Origin: Solirubrobacteraceae bacterium
Lineage (GTDB): Bacteria; Actinomycetota; Thermoleophilia; Solirubrobacterales; Solirubrobacteraceae
Assembly: GCA_031177685.1 (NCBI GenBank)
Contig: JAPSGI010000001.1
Location: 62,001-126,000 of the forward strand
Length of the DNA: 64,000 nt
Reading direction: 5' to 3'
Shown here piece by piece: positions 1 to 8,000 of the stretch. A program made the translations under genes and the position numbers. The first letter of the stretch is position 1. Each line of letters starts with the position of its first letter. The notes under the pieces are model-generated. The model ran no database searches. It was not told the origin of the DNA and worked only from the letters and a program-made list of their open reading frames with translations.

Positions 1-228
1 GGGCTGGCGCCCGGGGAGGCCTTCGACCTGCGCACGGAGCTCGAGTACGCGGACGAGGACGCGCTCGCGCGAGGCATCCTCTCGGCGGCCCTGGCGGTCG
101 AGGCGGTGGCCGCGGCCGGCGAGGAGCCCGTGCGCGCGGCGATCGTCGACGCGCTCGCGCCCTACCGCACGCCGGACGGCGGCTACCGCCTGTCCAACGA
201 GTGGCGCTTCCTCCTGGCGACCGCGTGA
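1..228 (+). CDS. C-terminal end of a probable SAM-dependent methyltransferase (partial)
   Basis: This reading frame enters from the left edge and stops at 226-228, leaving the last 75 residues. The ending, an acidic helix followed by APYRTPDGGYRL and a final hydrophobic strand (RFLLA), is typical of the last two strands of class I methyltransferases of the UbiE/type 11 kind, where a glycine-rich turn precedes the antiparallel final strand. The SAM-binding motifs would lie outside the window, so substrate and exact family cannot be given. The next gene is on the opposite strand and ends 13 bases away. Confidence 0.55.
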   Translation, partial: GLAPGEAFDLRTELEYADEDALARGILSAALAVEAVAAAGEEPVRAAIVDALAPYRTPDGGYRLSNEWRFLLATA

Positions 229-241
229 GGCGTCGGGGCCG

Positions 242-616
242 CTAGGCCTCGGCGGGGCCGTCGCCCGCCGACAGCGCGGCCGCGCCGAGGGCCGCGGCGG
301 CCATCGCCGGCACGGCGAGCAGGACCGACTGGCCGCGCGAGAAGTAGCCGGCGCGACCGCCGGCCAGCGCGGCCAGCGTGTCGGCGAGGTCGCACGCCAC
401 GCCGGCCGTCAGCCACGTGCGCCGGGCGTCGCCGGTGGTGGACGTCGCGCCGTAGGCGAGCGCGAGGTCGCGGATGCCGAACAGGCGCGCCAGGTACGGG
501 GACTGCGGGTTGCCGGCGGGGTCGAGCAGGAACGCGCGTCCCGCCAGCCGCGGGGTGAGCCACGCGCCGGCGCCGACCGCGACGCGCATGGCGGAGAGGG
601 TACGGACGGGGTCCAT
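242..616 (-). CDS. Small hydrophobic membrane protein, unknown function
   Basis: A 124-residue protein starting at ATG 616. Its first half is amphipathic, with motif-like stretches ARLFGIRDLALAYG and RRTWLTAGVACDLADT. The second half has two likely membrane segments, the last being the Ala-rich SVLLAVPAMAAAALGAAAL. Similar small proteins with a GxRDLxLG core are common in actinobacteria, but I know no function for them. The gene is convergent with the partial methyltransferase gene and divergent from the TfoX-like gene at 687, so a promoter would lie in 617-686. Confidence 0.65.
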   Translation of the reverse strand: MDPVRTLSAMRVAVGAGAWLTPRLAGRAFLLDPAGNPQSPYLARLFGIRDLALAYGATSTTGDARRTWLTAGVACDLADTLAALAGGRAGYFSRGQSVLLAVPAMAAAALGAAALSAGDGPAEA

Positions 617-686
617 GCGGCGCACGCTATCCGGTGCCGGCCCGCGAGGGCAAAGGGGAACCGTCGCGCGTAAGCTGGCGCTCGCG

Positions 687-1016
687 ATGGCCTTCGACGA
701 GCAACTCGCCGAGCGGGTCCGCGCTCTGCTGTCCGGGCGGGTGGACGTGGACGAGCGCCGCATGTTCGGCGGGCTGGGCCTGCTGATCGCCGGGAACATG
801 TGCGTCGGCGTGATCGGCGAGGACCTGATCGTCCGGCTCGATCCCGACGACGCCGCGGCCGCGCTGGCCGAGCCGGGTGCGCGCCCGTTCGACTTCACCG
901 GGCGCCCGATGCGCGGGTGGCTGTTCGTCGGGCCGGACGCCACCGCGGAGGACGGCGACCTCGAGCGCTGGGTCCGCCGCGCCGAGGCGTTCGCCGCCAG
1001 CCTGCCCCCGAAGTAG
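687..1016 (+). CDS. TfoX N-terminal domain protein
   Basis: A 109-residue protein that matches the TfoX/Sxy N-terminal domain over its whole length. The conserved RRMFGGLGLLIAGNMCVGVI and the later FDFTGRPMRGWLFVG are the family hallmarks. TfoX is a competence regulator in Gammaproteobacteria, but stand-alone N-domain proteins are widespread and their role is unknown. The start is ATG 687; no convincing upstream start exists because the preceding sequence overlaps the divergent gene's promoter. The membrane glycosyltransferase gene follows after 9 bases, so they may be co-transcribed. Confidence 0.8.
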   Translation: MAFDEQLAERVRALLSGRVDVDERRMFGGLGLLIAGNMCVGVIGEDLIVRLDPDDAAAALAEPGARPFDFTGRPMRGWLFVGPDATAEDGDLERWVRRAEAFAASLPPK

Positions 1017-1025
1017 CCGCGCGCG

Positions 1026-2336
1026 ATGGCCGCGGCCGGACAGCTCTCGCGCGCGATGCCCGCGGCCGCGGCGCCCGCGCGCCGCGTGCTCGGGGTCGCC
1101 GCGCTGGCCGGGCTGGCGCTGTGCGCGTGGGTGATCGTGAGCGGCGCCGCGTACCGGCCCACACCGCTGGTCCCCGGGCGGCAGGGCGGGTTTCCGCTGT
1201 GGCTGCGGGGACCCCTGGGCGAGCTGGGCGGCTACCTCCCGTACCACGACTTCGCCGTGTGGATGATCGTGATGCTCGGCGCGTGGCTGGTGGCGCTGGT
1301 CACCGTGCCCGCGCTGGGCGCGCGCTGGGTCGTGGGCGCGGTGGTCGTGCTGCACCTGCTGTTCGCGCTCGGGCCGCCGCTGATCTCCGCCGACGTCTTC
1401 GGCTACGTCGACTGGGGCCGGATGGGCGCGCTGCACGGGCTCAATCCGTACGCGACCGACTCGGGGACCGTGGTCAGCGATCCGGCGTACCCGTTCGTGC
1501 GCTGGGACCACTTCTCCTCGCCCTACGGGCCGCTGTTCACGCTGCTCACCTACGCGCTGGCGCCGCTGCGCGTGCCCGGCGCGCTGTGGGCGCTCAAGCT
1601 GCTGGTGCTGGCCGCGAGCCTGAGCTGCTGCGCGCTGATCTGGGCCTCGGCGCGCCGGCTGGGTCGCGATCCGCGCTTCGCGCTCGCGCTCTACGGCCTC
1701 AACCCGGCCGTGCTCGTGTACGCGGTCGGGGGCGTGCACAACGACGTGCTGGCGATGGCGCTGGTGATGACCGGCGTGTGGTTGGTCCTGCGGGGGCGCG
1801 AGCCGGCGGGCGCGGCGGCGGGCGTGCTGGCCGTCGCGGTCAAGGCGTCGGCCGGGCTGGCGGTTCCCTTCTTGGTGCTGGCCGCGCACGCGCGCCGGCG
1901 CGCGCTCACGGCCGCGGCGGTCGCGGGCGGCGCCGTGGTCGCGGTCGCGCTCGTCGCCTTCGGCGCGCACGCGCTGGACTTCGTCAACGTGCTGCGCACC
2001 CAGCAGGGCCTGGACTCGGGCACCAGCGTGATCGCGCAGCTCGGCGCCGTGCTGGGCTGGCACGGCAACCCGCTCGGCGCGCGGATCGTCGCCTCGGTGC
2101 TCTTCGTCGCGGTCCTGGGCGTGCTGCTGTGGCGCACCTGGCACGAGCGCTCCGCCTGGCTCGACGCCGCCGGATGGGCGACGGCGGCGCTGCTGGCGTG
2201 CACCTCGTGGCTGCTGGCCTGGTACATCGTGTGGCTGGTCCCCCTGGCGGCGCTCGCCCGCGCGCGGGCGCTGCCCGCCGTGGCGGCCGGGTTCAGCGTG
2301 TTCGTCGTGCTGACGCGGGTGGTGCCGTTCCTGTGA
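1026..2336 (+). CDS. GT87/MptB-like polyprenol-phosphomannose-dependent membrane glycosyltransferase
   Basis: A 436-residue polytopic protein with about eleven hydrophobic segments. It contains SADVFGYVDWGRM with its early Asp, then NPYAT, SPYGPLFTLLTYA and NPAVLVYAVGGVHND. These are conserved in the DUF2029/GT87 and MptA/MptB families, which use polyprenyl-phosphate-mannose to build lipoglycans in actinobacteria. The acidic residue in the first outer loop is the expected catalytic base. Substrate and product are inferred only at family level. Its stop overlaps the GTG start of the lipoprotein gene (GTGA at 2333-2336), which suggests translational coupling. Confidence 0.8.
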   Translation: MAAAGQLSRAMPAAAAPARRVLGVAALAGLALCAWVIVSGAAYRPTPLVPGRQGGFPLWLRGPLGELGGYLPYHDFAVWMIVMLGAWLVALVTVPALGARWVVGAVVVLHLLFALGPPLISADVFGYVDWGRMGALHGLNPYATDSGTVVSDPAYPFVRWDHFSSPYGPLFTLLTYALAPLRVPGALWALKLLVLAASLSCCALIWASARRLGRDPRFALALYGLNPAVLVYAVGGVHNDVLAMALVMTGVWLVLRGREPAGAAAGVLAVAVKASAGLAVPFLVLAAHARRRALTAAAVAGGAVVAVALVAFGAHALDFVNVLRTQQGLDSGTSVIAQLGAVLGWHGNPLGARIVASVLFVAVLGVLLWRTWHERSAWLDAAGWATAALLACTSWLLAWYIVWLVPLAALARARALPAVAAGFSVFVVLTRVVPFL

Positions 2337-2764
2337 GCCGCGCCGTGCTCGCTCTCGTTCTGGCTGCGGCGCTGGCCGTCGCCGGCTGCGGCCAGCGCTA
2401 CGACGTCCGCACGGGCGAGCTGACGCTCGAGCGCGCCATGTCGCGGGCCTTCAAGCGCAACTTCGCGGCGGCCTACCGGATGCGAACCGGTCGCGCGCAC
2501 GGGAAAGTCGTGCGCCACGCCGACGTGCGCTGCCGCGAGCGCGGCCCCCAGCCGTCGGAGGATTCGGAGCCCTGGCGCTGGGCCTGCCGCGTGCGCTGGT
2601 ACGTGCACGGCAGTGCGCGCGCGGGGATCGCGACGTACGGCCTGCGCGTGGACGAGCGCGGCTGCTTCGAGGCGCGCAGCGGCGCCTTCCCCGACCGCAT
2701 CCCCGAGCGCGTCCTGGGCCGCGCCGGTCCCGATCCGCTCGTGTACATCCGCTCGTGTCCATAA
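2333..2764 (+). CDS. Small lipoprotein, unknown function
   Basis: A 143-residue protein starting with GTG 2333, overlapping the previous stop by four bases. It has a signal peptide ending in a lipobox (AVAGC), so Cys20 or so would be lipidated. The mature part is rich in Arg and has four further Cys residues (RCRER, ACRVRW, RGCFEA and RSCP at the end), which could form disulfides outside the cell. No family is recognised. Coupling to the glycosyltransferase suggests an envelope role. Confidence 0.75.
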   Translation: MSRAVLALVLAAALAVAGCGQRYDVRTGELTLERAMSRAFKRNFAAAYRMRTGRAHGKVVRHADVRCRERGPQPSEDSEPWRWACRVRWYVHGSARAGIATYGLRVDERGCFEARSGAFPDRIPERVLGRAGPDPLVYIRSCP

Positions 2765-2771
2765 TCCGCCG

Positions 2772-3971
2772 GTGACCGACGAGGAGACCGAGCGCTTCGC
2801 CGAGCTGATCGTCGGCTTCGGGGCCAACGTCCAGCCCGGGCAGATCGTGGCGATCGGGACCGAGCCGGGGAAGGAGCGCCTGACCCGCGCGCTGGCCGCG
2901 GCGGCCTACCGCGCCGGGGCCAAGTTCGTGGACGTGTCTTCGTTCGACGTGCACGTCAAGCGCGCGCGCGTCCAGTACGCCGACGAGGACTCGCTGGACT
3001 TCGTGCCGCCGTGGTACGGCGAGCGGATCCTGGCGCTGGGCGAGCTGCGTGCGGCGCGCATCGGGCTCTCCGGGCCGGTGGCGCCGGGACTGCTGGACGA
3101 CCTCGACCCGGGGCGCGTGGGCCGCGACCACCTGCCGTTCGTTCCGGAGACCGGACAGGTGGTCAACGAGCGCACGACGAACTGGACGATCGCGCCGTGC
3201 CCCACGCAGTCGTGGGCGGAGCTCGTGCGACCGGGGCTGGAGCCGCGGGAGGCCATGGAGCGCCTGTGGGGCGACCTGCGCCACGTGTGCCGGCTGGACG
3301 AGGACGACCCCGTGGCGGCCTGGCGCGAGCGCATCGACGTCCTGGTCGAGGCGGCGCGCCGCCTCAGCGAGCGGCGCTTCGACGCGGTGCGCTTCGAGGG
3401 GCCCGGCACCGACCTGACGGTCGGCCTTCTGCCCAGCTCACGCTGGCTGGCCGCGTCGTTCACCACGGTCGAGGGCATCGAGCACTTCCCCAACATCCCG
3501 TCCGAGGAGACGTTCACCACGCCGGATCCCACGCGCGTGGACGGCGTCGTGCGCGCGACCAAGCCGCTCGCGCTGCCCGGAACGATCATCCGCGGTCTGG
3601 AGGTGGAGTTCCGCGCGGGTCGCGCGGTGCGCATCGAGGCGGAGACCGGCGCCGACGCGCTGCGTGCCATGTGCGAGCGCGACGAGGGCGCGGCGCGGCT
3701 GGGCGAGGTCGCGCTGGTGGACCGCGACGGCCGGATCGGCCCCCTCGACACCGTCTTCTACGACACGCTGCTCGACGAGAATGCGGCCAGCCACATCGCG
3801 CTGGGCCGGGCCTACGAAATGGCGGTGGACGACGACGCCGACAAGTCCCGCGCCAACCTCAGCGCGATCCACGTCGACTTCATGATCGGCGGCCCGCAGG
3901 TCCAGGTCACCGGCCTGACCGCCGCCGGCGACCCCGTCCCCGTCCTCCGCGACGGGACCTGGGCGCTCTAG
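2772..3971 (+). CDS. Aminopeptidase, M29 family (AmpS/PepS-like)
   Basis: A 399-residue protein, the usual length for M29 metallo-aminopeptidases, which remove N-terminal residues using two metal ions in the cytosol. Recognisable family features are GIEHFPNIPSEE with conserved acidic residues, the His-containing ENAASHIALGRAYE, and the C-terminal HVDFMIG that supplies the His and Asp metal ligands. The start is GTG 2772, seven bases after the lipoprotein stop. The tRNA-Ser gene begins 17 bases downstream. Confidence 0.9.
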   Translation: MTDEETERFAELIVGFGANVQPGQIVAIGTEPGKERLTRALAAAAYRAGAKFVDVSSFDVHVKRARVQYADEDSLDFVPPWYGERILALGELRAARIGLSGPVAPGLLDDLDPGRVGRDHLPFVPETGQVVNERTTNWTIAPCPTQSWAELVRPGLEPREAMERLWGDLRHVCRLDEDDPVAAWRERIDVLVEAARRLSERRFDAVRFEGPGTDLTVGLLPSSRWLAASFTTVEGIEHFPNIPSEETFTTPDPTRVDGVVRATKPLALPGTIIRGLEVEFRAGRAVRIEAETGADALRAMCERDEGAARLGEVALVDRDGRIGPLDTVFYDTLLDENAASHIALGRAYEMAVDDDADKSRANLSAIHVDFMIGGPQVQVTGLTAAGDPVPVLRDGTWAL

Positions 3972-3987
3972 TCTTGGAGCCGATCCA

Positions 3988-4077
3988 GGAGAGGTGCCGG
4001 AGTGGTTGAACGGGCGCGACTGGAAATCGCGTAGCGGGCGTCAAGCTCGCTCGAGGGTTCGAATCCCTCCCTCTCCG
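3988..4077 (+). tRNA. tRNA-Ser(GGA)
   Basis: A 90-base class II tRNA. The acceptor stem GGAGAGG (3988-3994) pairs with CCTCTCC (4070-4076), and the discriminator is G. The anticodon stem CGCGA/TCGCG encloses the loop CTGGAAA, giving anticodon GGA (serine, UCC/UCU). A long variable arm precedes the T-loop GTTCGAATC. CCA is not encoded. The sequence composition changes to less GC-rich directly after it. Confidence 0.95.
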
Positions 4078-4327
4078 CTAAAGCTTGCTTGCTTCGCGCT
4101 TCTGCTTCTCCTCACGGAGGAGTGCAACTAACTCGCTGACCACACGCTCGCTTGTCGTCCGAAGCGAGAGCCCGGGCGATCCGTCGCTCGCGCTCGCAAA
4201 ATCGCGCGAACGAGGGGCGCCGAGTCGCACGTTCGGTCATTCCTACGATGGGCGATGCCCACCCATTCGCGTGGGAACTCGGGGCCGTTAGGCTTGGCCA
4301 TCAGGAGCCGCCCGACGAAGGAGCAAC

Positions 4328-4543
4328 ATGAAGCCCGAGAAGTCCGAGCAGTGTCGCGTCCACCCGGACGACGAGATTCGCATCGGTCGATCGTCTTGGT
4401 ACGACGGGGATGTGTCGGTCAAGTACACCTGGTTTGACAAGAGGGGTCAGCCGTCACGCGGTGGTGAGGTCCCCGTCGCAGCGTTGCCGCAAATGCTCGA
4501 GTTCGCCATCCGAGAGCGCTATCTGACCATCGGCGCTGAGTAA
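4328..4543 (+). CDS. Small hypothetical protein
   Basis: A 71-residue soluble protein starting at ATG 4328, with a clear ribosome binding site (GAAGGAG ending eight bases before the start). It is mixed alpha/beta in character, with GRSSWYDGDVSVKYTWFDKRG followed by a helix MLEFAIRERYL. No family is recognised. It sits in the less GC-rich segment after tRNA-Ser. The 250 bases between the tRNA and this gene contain no convincing coding sequence. Confidence 0.6.
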   Translation: MKPEKSEQCRVHPDDEIRIGRSSWYDGDVSVKYTWFDKRGQPSRGGEVPVAALPQMLEFAIRERYLTIGAE

Positions 4544-4652
4544 GGCCAGGCCGCGGTCTGACGGCACCTCGCGAAGCAGGGCCTGGTGCGCCGGCACCCA
4601 AGGAGAAGACCCGCCACCCAGATGAGGCGGCGAGTCCCAGCCCGGCTGGGCA

Positions 4653-5822
4653 TCACGCGCTTGCTTCGCCGCTAGCCTCCTCCGCCTTGTTAGCGAGGTG
4701 CCGGCGGTTTGCGCGGGCACGGTCCACGGGCAGCTCCTTGATCTCGGCAGCTTCCTGTCCGCGATCCGCTCGGTTCGCCGCGTCCCCGAGGACATCCAGC
4801 ACGTCGTGGCGGAACTTGCCGTTCGCCGCGAACGCCTTGACGACGGATTCGAGATGGCTACCGTGCGTGTTGTGGCTCTCCACCGCTCGGATCAGGGCAT
4901 CGAGGACCGCCAGGGAGGTATCGAACATTCGCCCGACGGCAATCGGATCGTGAAGTCCCGCGATCTTGCCAGTCGTATCCGCCAGGCGATGGACAAACCC
5001 AACCGCCTCGGCGATCTCGAACACCCCATCGGCAGGCACGATCGAGACTCGAACTTGCTGGGCGTACTCCCACAGGTCCGGCGCCACACCCCGCGCTAGC
5101 GCGTGGTCCTCCCAAGAGGGCAGCACAAGGAACACCGCGTCAACCTGGCAGTCCTTCGCATCCTGGTAGCGCCGGTCGGCGAGGCTCTTGATGTGCGCTC
5201 GCAGAGAGCTCCGAAGGTCGTCGCGCGCCTTCTTGCGCAGCACGTCGTTGTCGCTGACGAGTTCCTCTGCACGGGCGAATGGATACTTGGCGTCGAGCGC
5301 GATCCCGCTTCCCCCGGGAAGCCGCAGGTAGTAGTCGATGACCCCGATCGCCGACTCTCCGCTCGGTTTCTCGATCGCAACTCGGCGCTCGCGATCGAAG
5401 TTCACGCCTTCGCGGAGACCAACCCCCTCGAGGATGCCGGCGAGCCACGTCTCCGAGAGCTGGCCGCGACCCTTGGGCCGCGTGTAACGGGACACCAACC
5501 TCTGTACCGCCTCAGTGGCCTTGCCCCCTTCCCGCTCGGCTGCCTTGCGGGCCTCTTCCGCTTGGCGGCTCGACTCCTCGGACTTCTTGCGCGCCTCCTG
5601 GACGTCCGATCGGAGTTCCTGGAGCCCTTCGACGACCTTCTCGGCTCCAAGACGCGCGGACCGCTCTCGCTCGACCTCGCCGCGTGCGGTGTCGAGCGAC
5701 TCCTTGAGAGACTCCGCGCGCGTCGTCTGCTCGGCGAGGACGACCTGCAAGTTCGAGACTCGCCTGAGGGCCAGCGCCACGGCCACAACCAGCACGGCCG
5801 CAATCAGGATTACGGCAATCAT
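4653..5822 (-). CDS. rmuC: RmuC family DNA recombination protein
   Basis: A 389-residue protein with an N-terminal membrane anchor (residues 1-19), a long coiled coil (about 25-110) rich in Glu/Arg, then the RmuC nuclease-like core. The core includes GVIDYYLRLPGG, the diagnostic ALDAKYPF (the PD-(D/E)xK-like D-x-K) and the helix-rich C-terminus. RmuC limits inversions at short inverted repeats in E. coli; its enzyme activity is not settled. The start ATG 5822 has a good Shine-Dalgarno (AAGGAG). Codon use is less GC-biased than the flanks. Confidence 0.85.
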   Translation of the reverse strand: MIAVILIAAVLVVAVALALRRVSNLQVVLAEQTTRAESLKESLDTARGEVERERSARLGAEKVVEGLQELRSDVQEARKKSEESSRQAEEARKAAEREGGKATEAVQRLVSRYTRPKGRGQLSETWLAGILEGVGLREGVNFDRERRVAIEKPSGESAIGVIDYYLRLPGGSGIALDAKYPFARAEELVSDNDVLRKKARDDLRSSLRAHIKSLADRRYQDAKDCQVDAVFLVLPSWEDHALARGVAPDLWEYAQQVRVSIVPADGVFEIAEAVGFVHRLADTTGKIAGLHDPIAVGRMFDTSLAVLDALIRAVESHNTHGSHLESVVKAFAANGKFRHDVLDVLGDAANRADRGQEAAEIKELPVDRARANRRHLANKAEEASGEASA

Positions 5823-6354
5823 TCGCTACTCCTTCTGTCTTGCGCCAGGCCGTAGGTCCCACAAGTTGGCACCAGGGTGTAGGCGCGTTACAGACAGCAC
5901 AAGTACCGACCGTCTCGGACGTAACCCAACAGCCGGCCGCCGGCGGGGTCCACGGTCAGGTTCTGGTTTCGCGCGTGAAAGCGCGAGAGCGCAAAGGGCG
6001 TTGCCACGCACGCCCGAGAAAGAACGGTGAGATGCTGGTCGAATCCTTCAATCGCTCCACTGTGTGGACGGTCGTATCCGTCCCGGCCATGACGCCAAGT
6101 TGGTCGGTGTCATATCGGCGCTTAGTACGCGACGGTCAACTGGGCGAGTATGTTCCGCGCGTATGCCAGATCATGATTGTCTCGTCGTGCGGGGGGTCGG
6201 CTACCGCCTCACACCCCGACACGTCGGCAACCTCGACGTATATGACGTCGTAGGCGGAGAGCGTAGGAGTGGGCCAGTTGGTCGCGTAGTCGCTTGATCC
6301 TCGACCTCATCTCAGGTTTCAAATACCGTTGCGACTAGCCCGCTGGACCCGCAT
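5823..6354. other. Non-coding or degenerate stretch (532 bases)
   Basis: No convincing gene is seen between rmuC and the nucleotidyltransferase gene. Open frames exist but show no family resemblance, biased composition and no ribosome binding sites. One plus-strand frame contains VRGVGYRL near 6190-6213, which recalls the end of OmpR-type regulators, but nothing else around it fits. Composition is lower in GC than the rest of the window. Confidence 0.5.
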
Positions 6355-6837
6355 TCAGTCGTCGGGGTGCGCGGCGTCGAGGTCCTCGAGATCCGCTAGA
6401 TCGCGGGTGCGACCCGCCGCCCGCTTCATCGCGCGCAGCTCGTTCAGCGAGCAGACCGCGATCGTCGTGCCGAGGACGTCGACTTCCGCCGCGTTGTCGC
6501 GAAGCTGGTGGTAGGGAGGGACGCCGGGCAAACCCTGCACGACGTCGAGGAAGCCGAGTCTCGTCTCGATGTACACCCGCTCGCCAGCCGCCAGCAGGGC
6601 AGAGATAGAGCGGATCGAGCCCGCGAAGCCCTCCCCGGTCTGTACGCGGCCACCCGCCTCCACTGCCACCGCCGCGAGCCGGCCAAGGTTCTCGGGGTCG
6701 GGATCCGGAACGATGTCGACGTCCTTGGTGCCGCGTACGACGCCCCACGCGTTGAGGGCCAGTCCGCCCACCAGCACGAACCGAATGTCTGCGGCTACCA
6801 GCCGGCGGAGGAGCTCGTCGAACGCCGCGTCGGTCAC
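6355..6837 (-). CDS. Nucleotidyltransferase fold protein (AbiEii/MNT-like)
   Basis: A 160-residue protein starting with GTG 6837. The N-terminal half carries VLVGGLALNAWG and RGTKDVDIVPD, the GG...G-x-K-D-x-D signature of minimal nucleotidyltransferases, with two acidic metal ligands in DVDIV. The C-terminal half (LGTTIAVCSLNELRAMKRAAGRTRDLADLEDL) is the usual Lys-rich helix pair. Such proteins occur as toxins or antitoxins (AbiEii, MNT/HEPN) and as orphan enzymes. The GTG start overlaps the stop of a small upstream ORF (TGA 6834-6836), so the two are translationally coupled. Confidence 0.8.
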   Translation of the reverse strand: MTDAAFDELLRRLVAADIRFVLVGGLALNAWGVVRGTKDVDIVPDPDPENLGRLAAVAVEAGGRVQTGEGFAGSIRSISALLAAGERVYIETRLGFLDVVQGLPGVPPYHQLRDNAAEVDVLGTTIAVCSLNELRAMKRAAGRTRDLADLEDLDAAHPDD

Positions 6838-6992
6838 CGCTTGCGCGCGGTACCGGTGAAGCGGAGAAGCGCATGACTGAGCGCGATGCCCTCGGTGAGA
6901 TTCTTGGCCATCGTCCGCTTCGCGTCATGGCGAAGACGCTGCACCCTGACCGGATCGAGCTTGGCCTTCCCGTGGCTGTTCTGCTTGGTCAC
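6834..6992 (-). CDS. Small basic protein coupled to the nucleotidyltransferase
   Basis: A 52-residue frame from GTG 6992 to TGA 6834-6836. The stop overlaps the GTG of the nucleotidyltransferase by three bases. The sequence is basic and helical (VQRLRHDAKRTMAKNLTEGI, then ALSHALLRF). Its first start has no strong ribosome site; ATG 6911 is an alternative, shorter start. Small ORFs of this kind commonly precede stand-alone nucleotidyltransferases and may be their partners. It overlaps no better candidate, provided the alpha/beta hydrolase on the other strand begins near 7092. Confidence 0.5.
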   Translation of the reverse strand: MTKQNSHGKAKLDPVRVQRLRHDAKRTMAKNLTEGIALSHALLRFTGTARKR

Positions 6993-7091
6993 TCGGCCGG
7001 GATGGTATGCGCTGCGTCGGCTCGTCGTTCCGGCCTGCCCGTTTCCGCGATGGACTACCGCGTTTCAAGTAGCATCGGCCACGAGCTGGCG

Positions 7092-8000
7092 ATGAGCCCT
7101 CGCGCTGCCGACTACCGCGAGACACCTCGCGCGGACGATCACCTGACGCGCCACGTTCGTGCGTGGCATGCCGAGGGCGAGCCGGAGACGCACGACGGCC
7201 AGCGGATCGACGTGCACCGGCGCGTCGGGGGAGCGCCGCTGCTGCTTCTGCTGCACGGCTTTCCCACGTCGAGCTTCGACTGGCACTACGTGCTGGTGCA
7301 GGATCGCCAGCACGCCGCGGTGAGCTTCGACTATCCCGGCCTGGGCTGCTCGGAGAAGCCCGCCGACGGGGACTACTCGGTCGCGCGGGTGGCCGAGCTG
7401 GCCGTGCGGCTGGTGCAGGAGCACGGGGAGGGCCGGTCGGTGGCGATCGTCGCGCACGACCTCGGCGTGTCGGTGGCGGCCGAGCTGATGGCCCGCGACC
7501 TGGAGGGGCAGGTGGGGCTCGAGCTCGTCGGGGCGCTGCTGCTCAACGGCGGCGTCGTGCCCGGCGAGGCGGCGCGGGAGTTCGGGGAGAAGCTGCTGGC
7601 CGGCGGCCTGCGCGGCCGCCTGGGCGGCGAGCGCCGCTTCCGCCACCAGCTCGAGAAGGCGTTCTCACCCGACCATCCGCTCAGCGACGAGCTCGCCGAG
7701 GACCAGTGGGCGCTGGTCGCCTTCAACGACGGCCACAAGGCCGCCAAGCAGGTGCTCCGGTACGTCGAGGGCCGCGGCGCCCTGGCCGAGCGCTGGCGCG
7801 GCGCCGTCCGCGAGTGGGGCAAGCCGATCCACGCCGTCTGGGGCATGCGCGACCCGATCGCCGGCCCCGCGGAGCTGGACGCGCTGCGAGGCCTGCGTCC
7901 GGACGCCAAGGTCACCGAGCTCCCGGACGCCGGCCACTACCCCCACATCGAGACCCCGGACCGCGTGAACCGCGCGATCCAGGAGCTCACTGGGGTCTGA
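7092..8000 (+). CDS. Alpha/beta hydrolase, epoxide hydrolase/haloalkane dehalogenase-like
   Basis: About 302 residues if started at ATG 7092. The oxyanion region is HGFPTSSFDWHYV. The nucleophile elbow reads VAHDLGVS, with Asp instead of Ser, as in epoxide hydrolases and haloalkane dehalogenases. The acid lies in WGMRDPIAG and the catalytic His in DAGHYPHIETP. The frame is open further upstream (to 6873), but that part overlaps the small minus-strand ORF and has no family resemblance, so a start near 7092 is preferred; the exact start is uncertain. The 3' end overlaps the MOSC gene by 14 bases. Confidence 0.8.
   Translation: MSPRAADYRETPRADDHLTRHVRAWHAEGEPETHDGQRIDVHRRVGGAPLLLLLHGFPTSSFDWHYVLVQDRQHAAVSFDYPGLGCSEKPADGDYSVARVAELAVRLVQEHGEGRSVAIVAHDLGVSVAAELMARDLEGQVGLELVGALLLNGGVVPGEAAREFGEKLLAGGLRGRLGGERRFRHQLEKAFSPDHPLSDELAEDQWALVAFNDGHKAAKQVLRYVEGRGALAERWRGAVREWGKPIHAVWGMRDPIAGPAELDALRGLRPDAKVTELPDAGHYPHIETPDRVNRAIQELTGV

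Noticed and set aside
4085-4291. A 68-codon frame after tRNA-Ser
   Set aside because: Ser/Arg-rich, no ribosome site and no domain; probably non-coding.
6064-6297. A plus-strand frame containing VRGVGYRL
   Set aside because: The ending resembles OmpR-type regulators, but no other part of the domain is present and composition is not protein-like.
6873-7091. Upstream extension of the alpha/beta hydrolase frame
   Set aside because: It has no family resemblance, differs in composition and overlaps the small ORF coupled to the nucleotidyltransferase.
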